Part shown: positions 17,683 to 25,527 of the stretch, one piece after another
How the letters are laid out: every line of letters begins with the position of its first letter
How positions within the stretch are numbered: position 1 is the stretch's first letter
NCBI GenBank assembly: GCA_947628755.1
Contig: CANRBC010000001.1
Location: 62,001 to 126,000 of the forward strand
Reading direction: 5' to 3'
Source: an uncultured Clostridia bacterium
GTDB taxonomy: Bacteria; Bacillota; Clostridia; Lachnospirales; CAG-274
Length of the DNA: 64,000 bases
Notes under the pieces: generated by a model
What the model saw: only the letters and a program-made list of their open reading frames with translations
Database searches by the model: none
What the model was told of the DNA's origin: nothing
Translations under genes and position numbers: made by a program

Positions 17683-17898
17683 TTACTGATTGTTTATCCA
17701 TTTGAACAGACCTGCCGAGTCTGTGATCTCGCCGTTTATCTCCGCAAAGGGTACGGCGGTAAAGCCGTTACTGTCGGCTATTTCCGTTATCTTGTCCTTG
17801 TCGGTAATAACGGAATAAAATATATCCTTTTCCGAAAGTAATTTCTCGGCTATCTTACACTTGGGACAGCCTGTAGAGTATAATGTTACATTGTTCAA
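17683..17898 (-). CDS. Glutaredoxin/NrdH-like thioredoxin-fold protein
   Basis: A 71-residue thioredoxin-fold protein. VTLYSTGCPKCKIAEKLL gives a CPKC redox motif at the start of helix 1, and the cis-proline is in FTAVPFAEI. It probably donates electrons to NrdD or other enzymes. TTG start within a TTGA overlap with the upstream gene. It belongs to the RNR block. Confidence 0.85.
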   Translation of the reverse strand: MNNVTLYSTGCPKCKIAEKLLSEKDIFYSVITDKDKITEIADSNGFTAVPFAEINGEITDSAGLFKWINNQ

Positions 17899-18527
17899 TC
17901 AGCACCCTCCTTCTTGGCAGGGCAGTCTTTAGCCCATTTGCGTATAATCCTTTTATATAAATCTGGACACTCGGATTCTAAATCATAACAATACAAACGC
18001 GAACTGTTATTTGCAAAACTTAGCCTACATTTACCACACGATATTCCACAATATTGAGTTAATCTCTCTTTTTCCCACTTGTAATCTATCTCGTCGTCCT
18101 CTCCGCAATGTTCAGCGATAAACTTCTTTGTAGCATTGGATTTGTTGCCGCAAAGATACTTCATAATACACATCATAAAGCCGACTTCTCTATTGTATGT
18201 ATCTCCTTGTCTGCACTTAACAACTGTCTTAGTGCCGTCCTTCCACTTGATGATAGTAGCAGGGTCATTGAATATGACCTTATCTATTAGTTTTTGGAGA
18301 ACTTGTCCTAAAATTGATCCTGCGTTTCTGCCATTAAGTACCGCATAGACTGTCATATCATCAATAGGTATTGTTGCAGTAAAAGACAGAGGTTCTAAAA
18401 GGGAATGTTCTGTTTTTATATCATCAGGGGACAGTATCGTAGTGTAGTCTGTATTTGTGGCATAAAACAAAGGATTTCCATTAGAGTAATAATCTGTAAC
18501 TATATCAGCAAGTTTTTTAGGCGGCAT
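17895..18527 (-). CDS. Conserved phage protein (KWKDGTKTVVKC family)
   Basis: A 210-residue protein. The central block IIKWKDGTKTVVKC, then REVGFMMCIMKYLCGNKSNA, is a recurrent signature in small proteins of Firmicute phages; its role is unknown. The C-terminal third has Cys-rich motifs (CGISCGKCRLSF) that could bind zinc. Ends in a TTGA overlap with the glutaredoxin gene. Confidence 0.65.
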   Translation of the reverse strand: MPPKKLADIVTDYYSNGNPLFYATNTDYTTILSPDDIKTEHSLLEPLSFTATIPIDDMTVYAVLNGRNAGSILGQVLQKLIDKVIFNDPATIIKWKDGTKTVVKCRQGDTYNREVGFMMCIMKYLCGNKSNATKKFIAEHCGEDDEIDYKWEKERLTQYCGISCGKCRLSFANNSSRLYCYDLESECPDLYKRIIRKWAKDCPAKKEGAD

Positions 18528-19028
18528 TTAAATCACCTCATCATAAATTCTTAAAGCCTTTATATTACCTTGCAGACCGCCCGAAGGGGCATAGCTCATA
18601 TCTCCCATTTTGCGGCATTTACTGTCAAGGCTGCTTGTATCGACTATAAACTCTACTACGCAGCCGTTGGGGTTGGCTCTGTTGGTACGGTCTGTATGTG
18701 CGTCTGCCTTGCAATCAGCCAGTACGCAATTAATAACATTGCCGTTATCCATAACTATATCTATCTTAGTGCCGATTTTGGTGGTATAATAGCTGCCTAC
18801 GGCTATACAATATCTGCCGTTTACAGTTCTTATACCGTAATTTCCTGTAACTGCTCTTTGCTGTAATTTGTACTGCGGTGAATTTCTGCTCGTAATAGCC
18901 TTGTAGGACATATATGCCTTAAAGCTATTATTCGATGGCACAGGCTTTGTGGTATAGCCTGCGCCGTTTACTATGACTCCTGTTATAACTGTAAGTATGA
19001 CAGTCAGTACAAGAAATAATTTCTTCAA
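18528..19028 (-). CDS. Secreted 3D/double-psi barrel-like protein
   Basis: A 166-residue exported protein. A signal peptide (LFLVLTVILTVITGVIVNGA) is followed by a domain with RYCIAVGSYYTTKIGTKIDI and VLADCKADAHTDRTN. This resembles the 3D/double-psi beta-barrel domains found in wall-active proteins of Firmicutes. An element-encoded cell-surface or wall-modifying role is plausible. TTG start after AGGAGAGATTAG. Confidence 0.6.
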   Translation of the reverse strand: MKKLFLVLTVILTVITGVIVNGAGYTTKPVPSNNSFKAYMSYKAITSRNSPQYKLQQRAVTGNYGIRTVNGRYCIAVGSYYTTKIGTKIDIVMDNGNVINCVLADCKADAHTDRTNRANPNGCVVEFIVDTSSLDSKCRKMGDMSYAPSGGLQGNIKALRIYDEVI

Positions 19029-19055
19029 CTAATCTCTCCTTTGTAGTGTGGTGTA

Positions 19056-19958
19056 TCAAGACAATGTGACTACGCCGTTATGTTTGAACGAATATGGTAT
19101 ATAGTGGTCTTTGCAGAAATCTATCTCTGCACAACAGCCTGTACTGTTCTCATAATCTCCGCATACCCACATTTCATCACATACGGACAGGATCTGTAAG
19201 CACCAGTTAAGACCGTCCTCATAGCTCATATTTTCATACATAAAACCAAAGCAGTGAACAGGCGATACAAATACATAGTCTTTATATATACGCTCCCACG
19301 TTGTAATATAATGCTCTATATCCTTGACATTTTCAGGTTTATTCTGAAACGGGTGAGATACATATATGAATTGTTTTCGAATAGATGAAGAGGTCTGTTT
19401 ACGTACAAAAGTCATAATTTTCTTTACGGCAGACAGCATATTGTCATTTTGATTTATAACCCAAACGTAAGGGTATTGATATGAAACCTCTTTTAATAGC
19501 TTACAGCAATCATCATATACTATACCGTCTAAATCCTGCCTGTCGGCTAATTCTTTATCTCCGTCAATGTATCTATCAGACACTCTCCGTTTTCTATCGG
19601 CTTCAGGACACATTATTTCTATAATTATAGGCTGTCTATTGCCTTTATAGGTTTTCAAGAAATACTTTATGCCCGGAGGGTCTATTATGTATATATCTGC
19701 ATTGTCGACCTGTTCCTGCGTGGCGCAGTATTCTATGCCCTCTCTGTTGGTATAAGCCACCTTATCTTTAAGTGCGTCAAATTCCTCTTTGGTAACAAAG
19801 ATATGGGTATCTTCGCCTTCATATCTCGGCTGTCGTGTGGTGTAGGATTTGACCTTTGTATAGCCGAAGTTATCACACAGATAGTCGGTAATAGTGTCCT
19901 TGCCTACTCCCGACTTACCCGTTATTAATAAAATCGGTCTTTTATTCATATCGCTCAT
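19056..19958 (-). CDS. Nucleotide kinase-like domain fused to a deoxyribosyltransferase-like (DUF4406) domain
   Basis: A 300-residue two-domain protein. Residues ~7-195 resemble guanylate kinase: the Walker A loop is ITGKSGVGKDT, and KSYTTRQPRYEGEDTHIF matches the GMP-binding segment (TTR.P..GE). Residues ~200-300 (FIYVSHPFQNKPENVKD... MYENMSYEDGLNWCLQ) match DUF4406-type proteins related to nucleoside 2-deoxyribosyltransferases and nucleotide hydrolases. The fusion joins phosphorylation to base removal or exchange on nucleotides, and its neighbours are RNR and ThyX. A role in nucleotide salvage or modified-base supply is inferred. Confidence 0.75.
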   Translation of the reverse strand: MSDMNKRPILLITGKSGVGKDTITDYLCDNFGYTKVKSYTTRQPRYEGEDTHIFVTKEEFDALKDKVAYTNREGIEYCATQEQVDNADIYIIDPPGIKYFLKTYKGNRQPIIIEIMCPEADRKRRVSDRYIDGDKELADRQDLDGIVYDDCCKLLKEVSYQYPYVWVINQNDNMLSAVKKIMTFVRKQTSSSIRKQFIYVSHPFQNKPENVKDIEHYITTWERIYKDYVFVSPVHCFGFMYENMSYEDGLNWCLQILSVCDEMWVCGDYENSTGCCAEIDFCKDHYIPYSFKHNGVVTLS

Positions 19959-19967
19959 AATATCACC

Positions 19968-20450
19968 TTACTTAAAATATTTAGCCCATCTATTCTTATA
20001 TTCAGGCGGTACCCCGTTATCTTTTCTTCGACTGCCATTCCACATTTTACCTCCTGCCTTGCCCTCACAAATGAAACCGCTTGCCTTCAAGCTTGACCCA
20101 TTTTCGCTTTCTAGGGTATATGTAATAACTCTTTTATAACCCATTTCTTTTGCGATACGACAGCAAGCACCATACAATTTACTACAAGCGTTATAAGTGC
20201 CGTCGGTACATACACGATTAATTTCTAATGTGAGTCCGTTATCCAAATATCTACTAACAGGACGCCCGCAGATAGCACAGCCGACCATTTTCTCTTCTAC
20301 AAATAAGCCTATAGCGAATTTGCAACCGACAGTACCATTGTGATGTCTGTGGTTGTCCGCAACATATTCATTTGCTACTTTTAATGTTATGGGTCTTATA
20401 TTAAAAGGCTTTTTGTCTTTAACTATCTTGTCTTGTATATTTCTGTTCAT
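19968..20450 (-). CDS. XF1762/GNAT-like phage protein
   Basis: About 160 residues from MNRNIQDK. NHRHHNGTVGCKFAIGL and INRVCTDGTYNACSKLYGACCRIAKEMGY are hallmarks of the XF1762 family, which has an acetyltransferase-like fold; CoA binding is likely but the substrate is unknown. A GTG at 20510 opens a longer frame, but that version runs 43 bases into the HPr-like gene and has no better ribosome site, so the ATG at 20450 is preferred. Confidence 0.75.
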   Translation of the reverse strand: MNRNIQDKIVKDKKPFNIRPITLKVANEYVADNHRHHNGTVGCKFAIGLFVEEKMVGCAICGRPVSRYLDNGLTLEINRVCTDGTYNACSKLYGACCRIAKEMGYKRVITYTLESENGSSLKASGFICEGKAGGKMWNGSRRKDNGVPPEYKNRWAKYFK

Positions 20451-20467
20451 ATTGTTACAGTTAAGTA

Positions 20468-20707
20468 TCAACCTGTATATATTCCTATAAGGTCTATGAA
20501 TTTCTGACACTGTTCGCTGTCAGAGCCGTTGCATGTAACTCTTAAAGGCTTGCTGAAATCAAGAGAAAACAGACCCATAATGGATTTGCCGTCTACTATG
20601 TACTGTCCGCTGCTGACGGTAACATCGCCTTCCACCTTGCTCATATCATTTACAAAGGACTTGACCTTATCAATGCTGTTTAAATCTACAAAAAATTCTT
20701 TTGTCAT
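20468..20707 (-). CDS. HPr-like phosphocarrier protein lacking the active-site histidine
   Basis: A 79-residue HPr fold: MTKEFFVDLNSIDKVKSFVN, then IVDGKSIMGLFSLDFSKPL. The conserved regulatory-serine region (GKSIMG) is kept, but the His-15 position of the PTS phosphocarrier is lost, as in Crh-type proteins. It may bind the host's catabolite-control machinery instead of carrying phosphate. Such HPr-like copies occur in Clostridia; one inside a phage module is worth noting. Confidence 0.75.
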   Translation of the reverse strand: MTKEFFVDLNSIDKVKSFVNDMSKVEGDVTVSSGQYIVDGKSIMGLFSLDFSKPLRVTCNGSDSEQCQKFIDLIGIYTG

Positions 20708-20718
20708 AAAATCTCTCC

Positions 20719-21159
20719 TTATAATTTTGCATTAATATATATAATGATTGCTTTCCTCCACGGGAGCTTGTCGTAATGTGGTTTACATTCTTTTTCTGTG
20801 TCCGGCAGCACCTCGTATTCATCATCGCTCAAATAACGGTGAAGCGTATAAAACACATCATCATCGCTCTTGAAACAAACACCTTTTTCTGTAACAAGAT
20901 ATTCATCAACTCTAGCGCTTCCCCATTCTCCAAGCCAATATCCACGGTCTTCTCCTACAATTTTTCCGTCAACTATAGGCACAATAGGAAGGCTGGGGTT
21001 TTCAAACACAAGCTCAAATAACTTTTTTACTTGGTCGGAATTAGTATCATTAAACTTATTGTAAAATTCAAGTGCTTCCAAAACATATTTTAATTCGGTA
21101 CCCTTAACAAGTCCGCTTGGCGAAGCTAATAAATACGGCGGTGTTTCTTTGTAACTCAT
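20719..21159 (-). CDS. Conserved phage protein of unknown function
   Basis: A 146-residue protein containing VGEDRGYWLGEWGSARVDEY, a block I associate with uncharacterised phage proteins. No membrane segment or catalytic motif. It sits between thyX and the HPr-like gene in the nucleotide module. Confidence 0.6.
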   Translation of the reverse strand: MSYKETPPYLLASPSGLVKGTELKYVLEALEFYNKFNDTNSDQVKKLFELVFENPSLPIVPIVDGKIVGEDRGYWLGEWGSARVDEYLVTEKGVCFKSDDDVFYTLHRYLSDDEYEVLPDTEKECKPHYDKLPWRKAIIIYINAKL

Positions 21160-21169
21160 ATACTACTCC

Positions 21170-21841
21170 TCATTGTTTTACCTCTCCAAAGATTTCGTTA
21201 TATATATCCTCGAAAAGACAAGGCATCATTTTATAGAAGGTTTGTAATATATCTCTTGCGATATATCTAATATTAGGGTGGGCTTTCTTACTGCACCTAA
21301 GCCTAAAGAAGTGCCGCCATTCTCTCATATTCATTGTGACTGCTATTTCGGTCTTAATGTCTGTGGGAAGAACGCCTCTGCAAATATCGGTCTTTGCCCC
21401 AAGCTTAACAAGATGGAGATAGCTTTGTTCCGCCTGTGTCATAGCGTGTTCCCATACTACGCGCTGGTCTGTGGCGTCTGCGGTGTCTATTTTACCTACC
21501 ATTAATTCAAATGGTTCTACAAAGGTCAATTCAGAGCCGAATTTACCCGTAGAGTAATTACAGTATCTTGTGCTTTCCTGTGAATAGCTTGCTATCCTAT
21601 GCCTTACCAGCTCGTGAGATGTGCCTCTGTCGCATACAATTTTAACTGTGAGCTTGGCGTGTTCTAAAACGGACTCGTGACCGTTCTTAATGCAGTTACG
21701 AATTATCTGCTCATCGCTATGTTCTGTAATTCTGTCCTCGCTCTTATAGCAGGTACGGGCTGCCTTTTCTATAAGTCTAAGCATTTCTTTAGGTCTTGGG
21801 GCTTCCATAAACTCCCAAGACAGAGGAACAAATTTTGCCAA
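21170..21841 (-). CDS. thyX: Flavin-dependent thymidylate synthase
   Basis: A 223-residue FAD-dependent enzyme making dTMP from dUMP with methylene-tetrahydrofolate. The signature is RHRIASYSQESTRY (RHRxxSxxxxSxR). NMREWRHFFRLR near the C-terminus is also conserved. TTG start at 21841, eight bases after AAGGAAGG. With NrdDG it gives the element its own dNTP supply. Confidence 0.95.
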   Translation of the reverse strand: MAKFVPLSWEFMEAPRPKEMLRLIEKAARTCYKSEDRITEHSDEQIIRNCIKNGHESVLEHAKLTVKIVCDRGTSHELVRHRIASYSQESTRYCNYSTGKFGSELTFVEPFELMVGKIDTADATDQRVVWEHAMTQAEQSYLHLVKLGAKTDICRGVLPTDIKTEIAVTMNMREWRHFFRLRCSKKAHPNIRYIARDILQTFYKMMPCLFEDIYNEIFGEVKQ

Positions 21842-21856
21842 TTATACCTTCCTTTC

Positions 21857-22579
21857 TTAATCGTTAATCCATCGCTTCCATAAGCCGTCTACAAATATTT
21901 CATTTAATTCAGGCTTAAACTCTTTCAGGGCTTGTGCTGCTAGTTTTTCACTACAGAAATATATTTCAAAAGGACATAAAGTTTCATGTATTATAGATAT
22001 ACTCCACTCAAGTGCCTCGTCAAAATTAAGATAATATCGGGCATCGTCACAAAGCTTCATAATATTATGCTCGTCAGCCCATTTCTGCATACGTGCATAC
22101 AGGTCTTTAGCCTTTGAGACGTAATCTGTATCGGTGTTGTCTTTAGCATTTATATCGGCATTGTCTTTGTCTGAATTTTCGGCAGAAGTATCTTCTGTAC
22201 TTTCACTGAAAAATGTACCGTAGTCAAACCATTTGTCTTCAATGATATTGCCGATTATCTTTACTGTAGAACCAAATCCCTTATGTGCTACTCTGACATA
22301 ATGTCCTTTGGCTTTTATAAGGTCGTCTACGCCGATAACGTCCATAATACGGATTATAGACTCCATACCTTTGGCAGATCCCTCAAAGTAATCATCGGGT
22401 GCGCCTAAATAGCCCTTGCTTAAACAATAGCCGCCATATCCTACGCCGAATTCACCTTCAAGAGAAAGGCAAAGGGTCAGACAGCCGTGGTCTGCCATAG
22501 ATAAAGATACATCGTCAATGTACATATTGGAAACCTCGTAGCCCTCGGCTATAAGCTTATCATAAGTATAATGCTTAAT
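21857..22579 (-). CDS. Conserved phage protein, paralogous C-terminus with 40565; AUU start
   Basis: About 240 residues. The N-terminal half (LSMADHGCLTLCLSLEGEFG, GYGGYCLSKGYLG, FEGSAKGMESIIRIMDVIGV) is a recurrent phage domain of unknown function. The C-terminal ~90 residues (MQKWADEHN ... KEFKPELNEIFVDGLWK) are paralogous to 40565-41074. A GTG at 22588 overlaps the GGAG itself and is too close. ATT at 22579 is eight bases after GGAG and gives KHYTYDKLI, which fits the expected family start. Confidence 0.65.
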   Translation of the reverse strand: MKHYTYDKLIAEGYEVSNMYIDDVSLSMADHGCLTLCLSLEGEFGVGYGGYCLSKGYLGAPDDYFEGSAKGMESIIRIMDVIGVDDLIKAKGHYVRVAHKGFGSTVKIIGNIIEDKWFDYGTFFSESTEDTSAENSDKDNADINAKDNTDTDYVSKAKDLYARMQKWADEHNIMKLCDDARYYLNFDEALEWSISIIHETLCPFEIYFCSEKLAAQALKEFKPELNEIFVDGLWKRWIND

Positions 22580-22584
22580 ATAAA

Positions 22585-22776
22585 TCACTCCTTTTGCTCT
22601 ATGAATTGTTCCAAATCAAGCGGGTTATCCGATTTGTTTTTGGTATACTCCCATTTGCCCTTTGAGGTCTGTCTGTAAAGACGAAACAGACCGTCAATAC
22701 GGCTTCGGGTGATACGATAGACTTGTCCGCTTGGGGCTGTGTATGTAACACAGACATATTCTTTTTCTTTTGCCAT
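22585..22776 (-). CDS. Small phage protein of unknown function
   Basis: A 63-residue mixed alpha/beta protein (YVCVTYTAPSGQVYRITRSR...). Its stop codon lies within the ribosome site and false GTG start of the next gene. No motif recognised. Confidence 0.5.
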   Translation of the reverse strand: MAKEKEYVCVTYTAPSGQVYRITRSRIDGLFRLYRQTSKGKWEYTKNKSDNPLDLEQFIEQKE

Positions 22777-22829
22777 ATATTACTTCCTTATTTGCGGAAA
22801 ATTTTTCCTAAGTATTACAAAAGATTATA

Positions 22830-23102
22830 TTAATAACAAAATAAACAAAGCACATTGTCTATTTCTTCAATCGTTAATATCACAAAAAAGCTTGTGTGGC
22901 TGCCATAGTCTATCACTACAGTTCCGTCAGTTGTCGGAGCAAGGTACCTAGAATAATAAGAGTGGAAACCAATCGAATTAAGATAGGAATATATCAAGGT
23001 ATCTAACTCCGTCCTATTACTGAATTTGCCAAGCTCTTTTAACTCTGAACCTGTGCGGATATAAAGGGTGTATTTCTTATTGGTATCTTTACAGGAGTTC
23101 AT
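22830..23102 (-). CDS. Small phage protein, paralogue of 10844
   Basis: About 90 residues. VIDYGSHTSFFVILTIEEID aligns with the 10844 gene product. The start at 23102 (MNSCKD) has GAGG six bases upstream; an ATG four codons earlier is possible. It overlaps the end of the zinc-ribbon gene by 14 bases. Function unknown. Confidence 0.55.
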   Translation of the reverse strand: MNSCKDTNKKYTLYIRTGSELKELGKFSNRTELDTLIYSYLNSIGFHSYYSRYLAPTTDGTVVIDYGSHTSFFVILTIEEIDNVLCLFCY

Positions 23103-23304
23103 ACTGCGCCTCATATTTAACTAAACTGCCATTCTCAAACTTAATTATTATATTTTTGGGATAACCTGTATTCAGTTCAAAGCTATAATAACACGATTCT
23201 ATTTTCTTAGGAATATAATGGCTTTTCTCACATCGCTCACACCTTTCTTTGTCATAAAAGGTTGAATGACATAATTCACACTCGTATATAGTTTCCTGTT
23301 TCAT
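23089..23304 (-). CDS. Zinc-ribbon mini-protein
   Basis: A 71-residue protein opening with YECELCHSTFYDKERCERC, two CxxC knuckles of a zinc ribbon, followed by a beta-rich tail. It probably binds nucleic acid or protein. It is one of several Cys-rich small proteins in the element. Confidence 0.6.
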   Translation of the reverse strand: MKQETIYECELCHSTFYDKERCERCEKSHYIPKKIESCYYSFELNTGYPKNIIIKFENGSLVKYEAQYELL

Positions 23305-23335
23305 TCCTTACATCCTTTCGATAAAGTTTCTTGCT

Positions 23336-23818
23336 TCATTCTTTTAACTCTCTTTTTAAAAATTTTATCAAATCCCTATTTGAACTACGAAACATCATTA
23401 GTAACATTTCAGATATTGGGCGTTTCCTATTCATTCTCTGTGCTTTCTTTACTGAACATAATTCTCGCCCATTTGGATTTAGACAATAAACTCCAACCTC
23501 CCACGGTATCAAATCCTTTATTTCTTCGTAAACAATTTGTGGCATAACATAATAATTCCAATCTCCAATAAAATTATGTCCGTTCTTTGAACGGAAGTCT
23601 TCCACAGACGACTTAACTTCGTAGCAATAAAAATCTCCTTTTTCTATGCCTGATACCGTATTATTTAAAGGTTTAAACTGCATATAATCGACCCTTATTT
23701 TACTAATAGTGGCATAGTCAAAAGTAACTTCTTTTGCCCAATATGTTCTAACGTCGTAGATATTTAACTTATTTTCAATTGCTTCCGAAAGTAATTTTGT
23801 TGTTGCTTTTCTGTCCAT
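23336..23818 (-). CDS. Putative PD-(D/E)xK nuclease-fold protein
   Basis: A 160-residue protein. The segment FYCYEVKSSVEDFRSKNGHN has the E-x-K core of PD-(D/E)xK nucleases with a preceding acidic residue (IRVDY), and YYVMPQIVYEEIKDLIPW resembles the following helix-strand of MmcB-like nuclease domains. It could act in repair or recombination. The fold call rests on this motif only. Confidence 0.5.
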   Translation of the reverse strand: MDRKATTKLLSEAIENKLNIYDVRTYWAKEVTFDYATISKIRVDYMQFKPLNNTVSGIEKGDFYCYEVKSSVEDFRSKNGHNFIGDWNYYVMPQIVYEEIKDLIPWEVGVYCLNPNGRELCSVKKAQRMNRKRPISEMLLMMFRSSNRDLIKFLKRELKE

Positions 23819-23880
23819 AATTTAATACATCCTTAACTAATTTTATATTTACAAACATCATTACATATCAATTTTCTTTT

Positions 23881-24270
23881 CTATAAAATCCCGATTTTAT
23901 TCAATTCATTTGCGACTCTTTCTCTATGCTCTTGCATTTTTCTATCGAATAAAAGGTCAAATAAGGGCTTTACTATGTCGGTATTGACATAACTTTTTAT
24001 AGGATATGATGTCATATATTCGTTGCATATATAATCTAATGTATTAGGCTTTTCTAAAAGCTCGTTAAATACATCTTCCTCTACAAAACTGTCAATATCC
24101 TTTGATTGAATATAAACTGTTATTGCTTGCAACATAGTTATATATGGGGATTGTGAAATTATGTAAGAGGGAGGTAAGGATTTCGCTATGTCCAAATATG
24201 TTTGCAGTTCTTTATTAACCTTATCTCTAAGCTTATTCATAGTAATTTGTTGCGAAGTTAAGTTGGGCAT
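23881..24270 (-). CDS. DUF3848-like protein, copy A
   Basis: A 129-residue helical protein. ELLEKPNTLDYICNEYMTS aligns with KLLEMPNAAEYLYGEYIK of the adjacent gene, so the two are tandem paralogues. The pattern recalls DUF3848, whose function is unknown. Good ribosome site (GGAG, 7 bases). Confidence 0.55.
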   Translation of the reverse strand: MPNLTSQQITMNKLRDKVNKELQTYLDIAKSLPPSYIISQSPYITMLQAITVYIQSKDIDSFVEEDVFNELLEKPNTLDYICNEYMTSYPIKSYVNTDIVKPLFDLLFDRKMQEHRERVANELNKIGIL

Positions 24271-24274
24271 CGTA

Positions 24275-24607
24275 TCACTCCTTTTCCAAAACAGCCTTTT
24301 CGCCTAGATATTTAAAAAATCTCTCTATCTCAAAATAAATATCAACTACATCTGTTTTGATGTATTCGCCATACAGATATTCCGCAGCATTTGGCATTTC
24401 AAGAAGCTTAGTAAATAACTCTTCTTCCTCAATACTCAGAAGAAGATCGTGGTTTTGAACATACTGAAATATTTCAGTTAAAACAACCGTTCTATATGAG
24501 CGCATATAAATTGTTTTAGGGTCTTTGGTTAATGTTTCTTGCTCGTATTCGTTAAGTTCCTTTCTTAATTTACACGTCAATTCGCTTAATAATCTGTGTT
24601 CTAGCAT
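24275..24607 (-). CDS. DUF3848-like protein, copy B
   Basis: A 110-residue helical protein immediately upstream of copy A, five bases apart. Shared layout: an N-terminal Leu-rich helix, then LL..PN..(D/E)Y...EY. Probably from a tandem duplication in which the copies then diverged. Function unknown. Confidence 0.55.
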   Translation of the reverse strand: MLEHRLLSELTCKLRKELNEYEQETLTKDPKTIYMRSYRTVVLTEIFQYVQNHDLLLSIEEEELFTKLLEMPNAAEYLYGEYIKTDVVDIYFEIERFFKYLGEKAVLEKE

Positions 24608-24617
24608 ATAACACCTC

Positions 24618-25268
24618 TCAATTTATCCATTTTATCTTCGGTATGCCTTTGAAGCCTTTTACCCAAACGAACCAAGCATAGCACTTGGCGGAGGACATTT
24701 TCTTAGGAGTACCGTCTTTGTTGTAAATAGTGTTGCCTTGCTTGTCCTTGGCTGTAAAATCGCCGTTCATGCCGCAAAGCACTCTATTAACGCATATATA
24801 TACTGTCTTGGGAGGATATGTATTAAACAGTTCTCGTCTGTTTTCGCTCTCTAAAAACTGTATAGGCAGGAATAATGCAAGTTTATATCCTGTCTGTAAT
24901 AATTCCATAGAATGAAATACCCATTCCTTGGCGTATTTGTAGGGCGGATTTGTAACGATATTGGGAGCTAAGGCCGTATCACATTTAAAGAAATCGACGC
25001 CGCTCAGCCCATAGCCTCTGTCTATAAGGTCTGTGCTGACAACGTTATAGCCATGCTGTTCAAAACGCTTGGATAAATGCCCTTCTCCGCAACAGTTTTC
25101 CCATATGCCGCCTTTGAAATTTTCAATGCCGCATATTAAATCAGCCGCCAATGGTTCTGTAGCATAATAGTCATGTTCCGCCCTGTCGTGATCTGTGTGG
25201 TTGCTTGCGCCTAATACGGCAAAGGTAGTTCTTTTGTTGCCTGTCCAGTCTTTGTTATTCAGTTGTAT
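24618..25268 (-). CDS. Adenine-specific DNA methyltransferase (NPPY), AUA start
   Basis: A 216-residue N6-adenine-type methyltransferase. Motif I region is NFKGGIWENCCGEGHLSKRF and motif IV is TNPPYKYAKEW. Conventional starts (TTG at 25151) begin only after a conserved N-terminal segment (NNKDWTGNKRTTFAVLGASN, then DYYATEP). That segment belongs to this family and is in frame back to ATA 25268, which follows AAGGGG. An in-frame CTG two codons later is the only near-alternative. The gene directly follows another small gene and belongs to the methylase cluster. Confidence 0.75.
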   Translation of the reverse strand: MQLNNKDWTGNKRTTFAVLGASNHTDHDRAEHDYYATEPLAADLICGIENFKGGIWENCCGEGHLSKRFEQHGYNVVSTDLIDRGYGLSGVDFFKCDTALAPNIVTNPPYKYAKEWVFHSMELLQTGYKLALFLPIQFLESENRRELFNTYPPKTVYICVNRVLCGMNGDFTAKDKQGNTIYNKDGTPKKMSSAKCYAWFVWVKGFKGIPKIKWIN

Positions 25269-25275
25269 ACACCCC

Positions 25276-25527
25276 TTAACTTTCTGCTTCTTTTACAAGT
25301 TCATCAATGTTCTCTTGTAGATATTTACTTAACCTTATATAGCCTTGTGTATTGCAGTCAACAGTAAAGCCCCTGTAATTACATCTTTTTGGATAGCAGG
25401 ATATGACTTCGCCTGTTTGCTCGTCTAACTCTACGGCGATAGCCCAGCCAAAAAGATGTAAAATAGTATTTATAAACCATAGCAATCCTGTTTCTCTGAA
25501 CTCTGTCCAAGCATTTCCGTTTGTCAT
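25276..25527 (-). CDS. Small phage protein coupled to the Dam-like methylase
   Basis: An 83-residue protein starting MTNGNAWTEFRETG. The ATG at 25527 overlaps the methylase stop (ATGA), so translation is coupled. It contains LHLFGWAIAVELDEQTGEV and RCNYRGFT. This resembles a small phage family of unknown role. Confidence 0.6.
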   Translation of the reverse strand: MTNGNAWTEFRETGLLWFINTILHLFGWAIAVELDEQTGEVISCYPKRCNYRGFTVDCNTQGYIRLSKYLQENIDELVKEAES

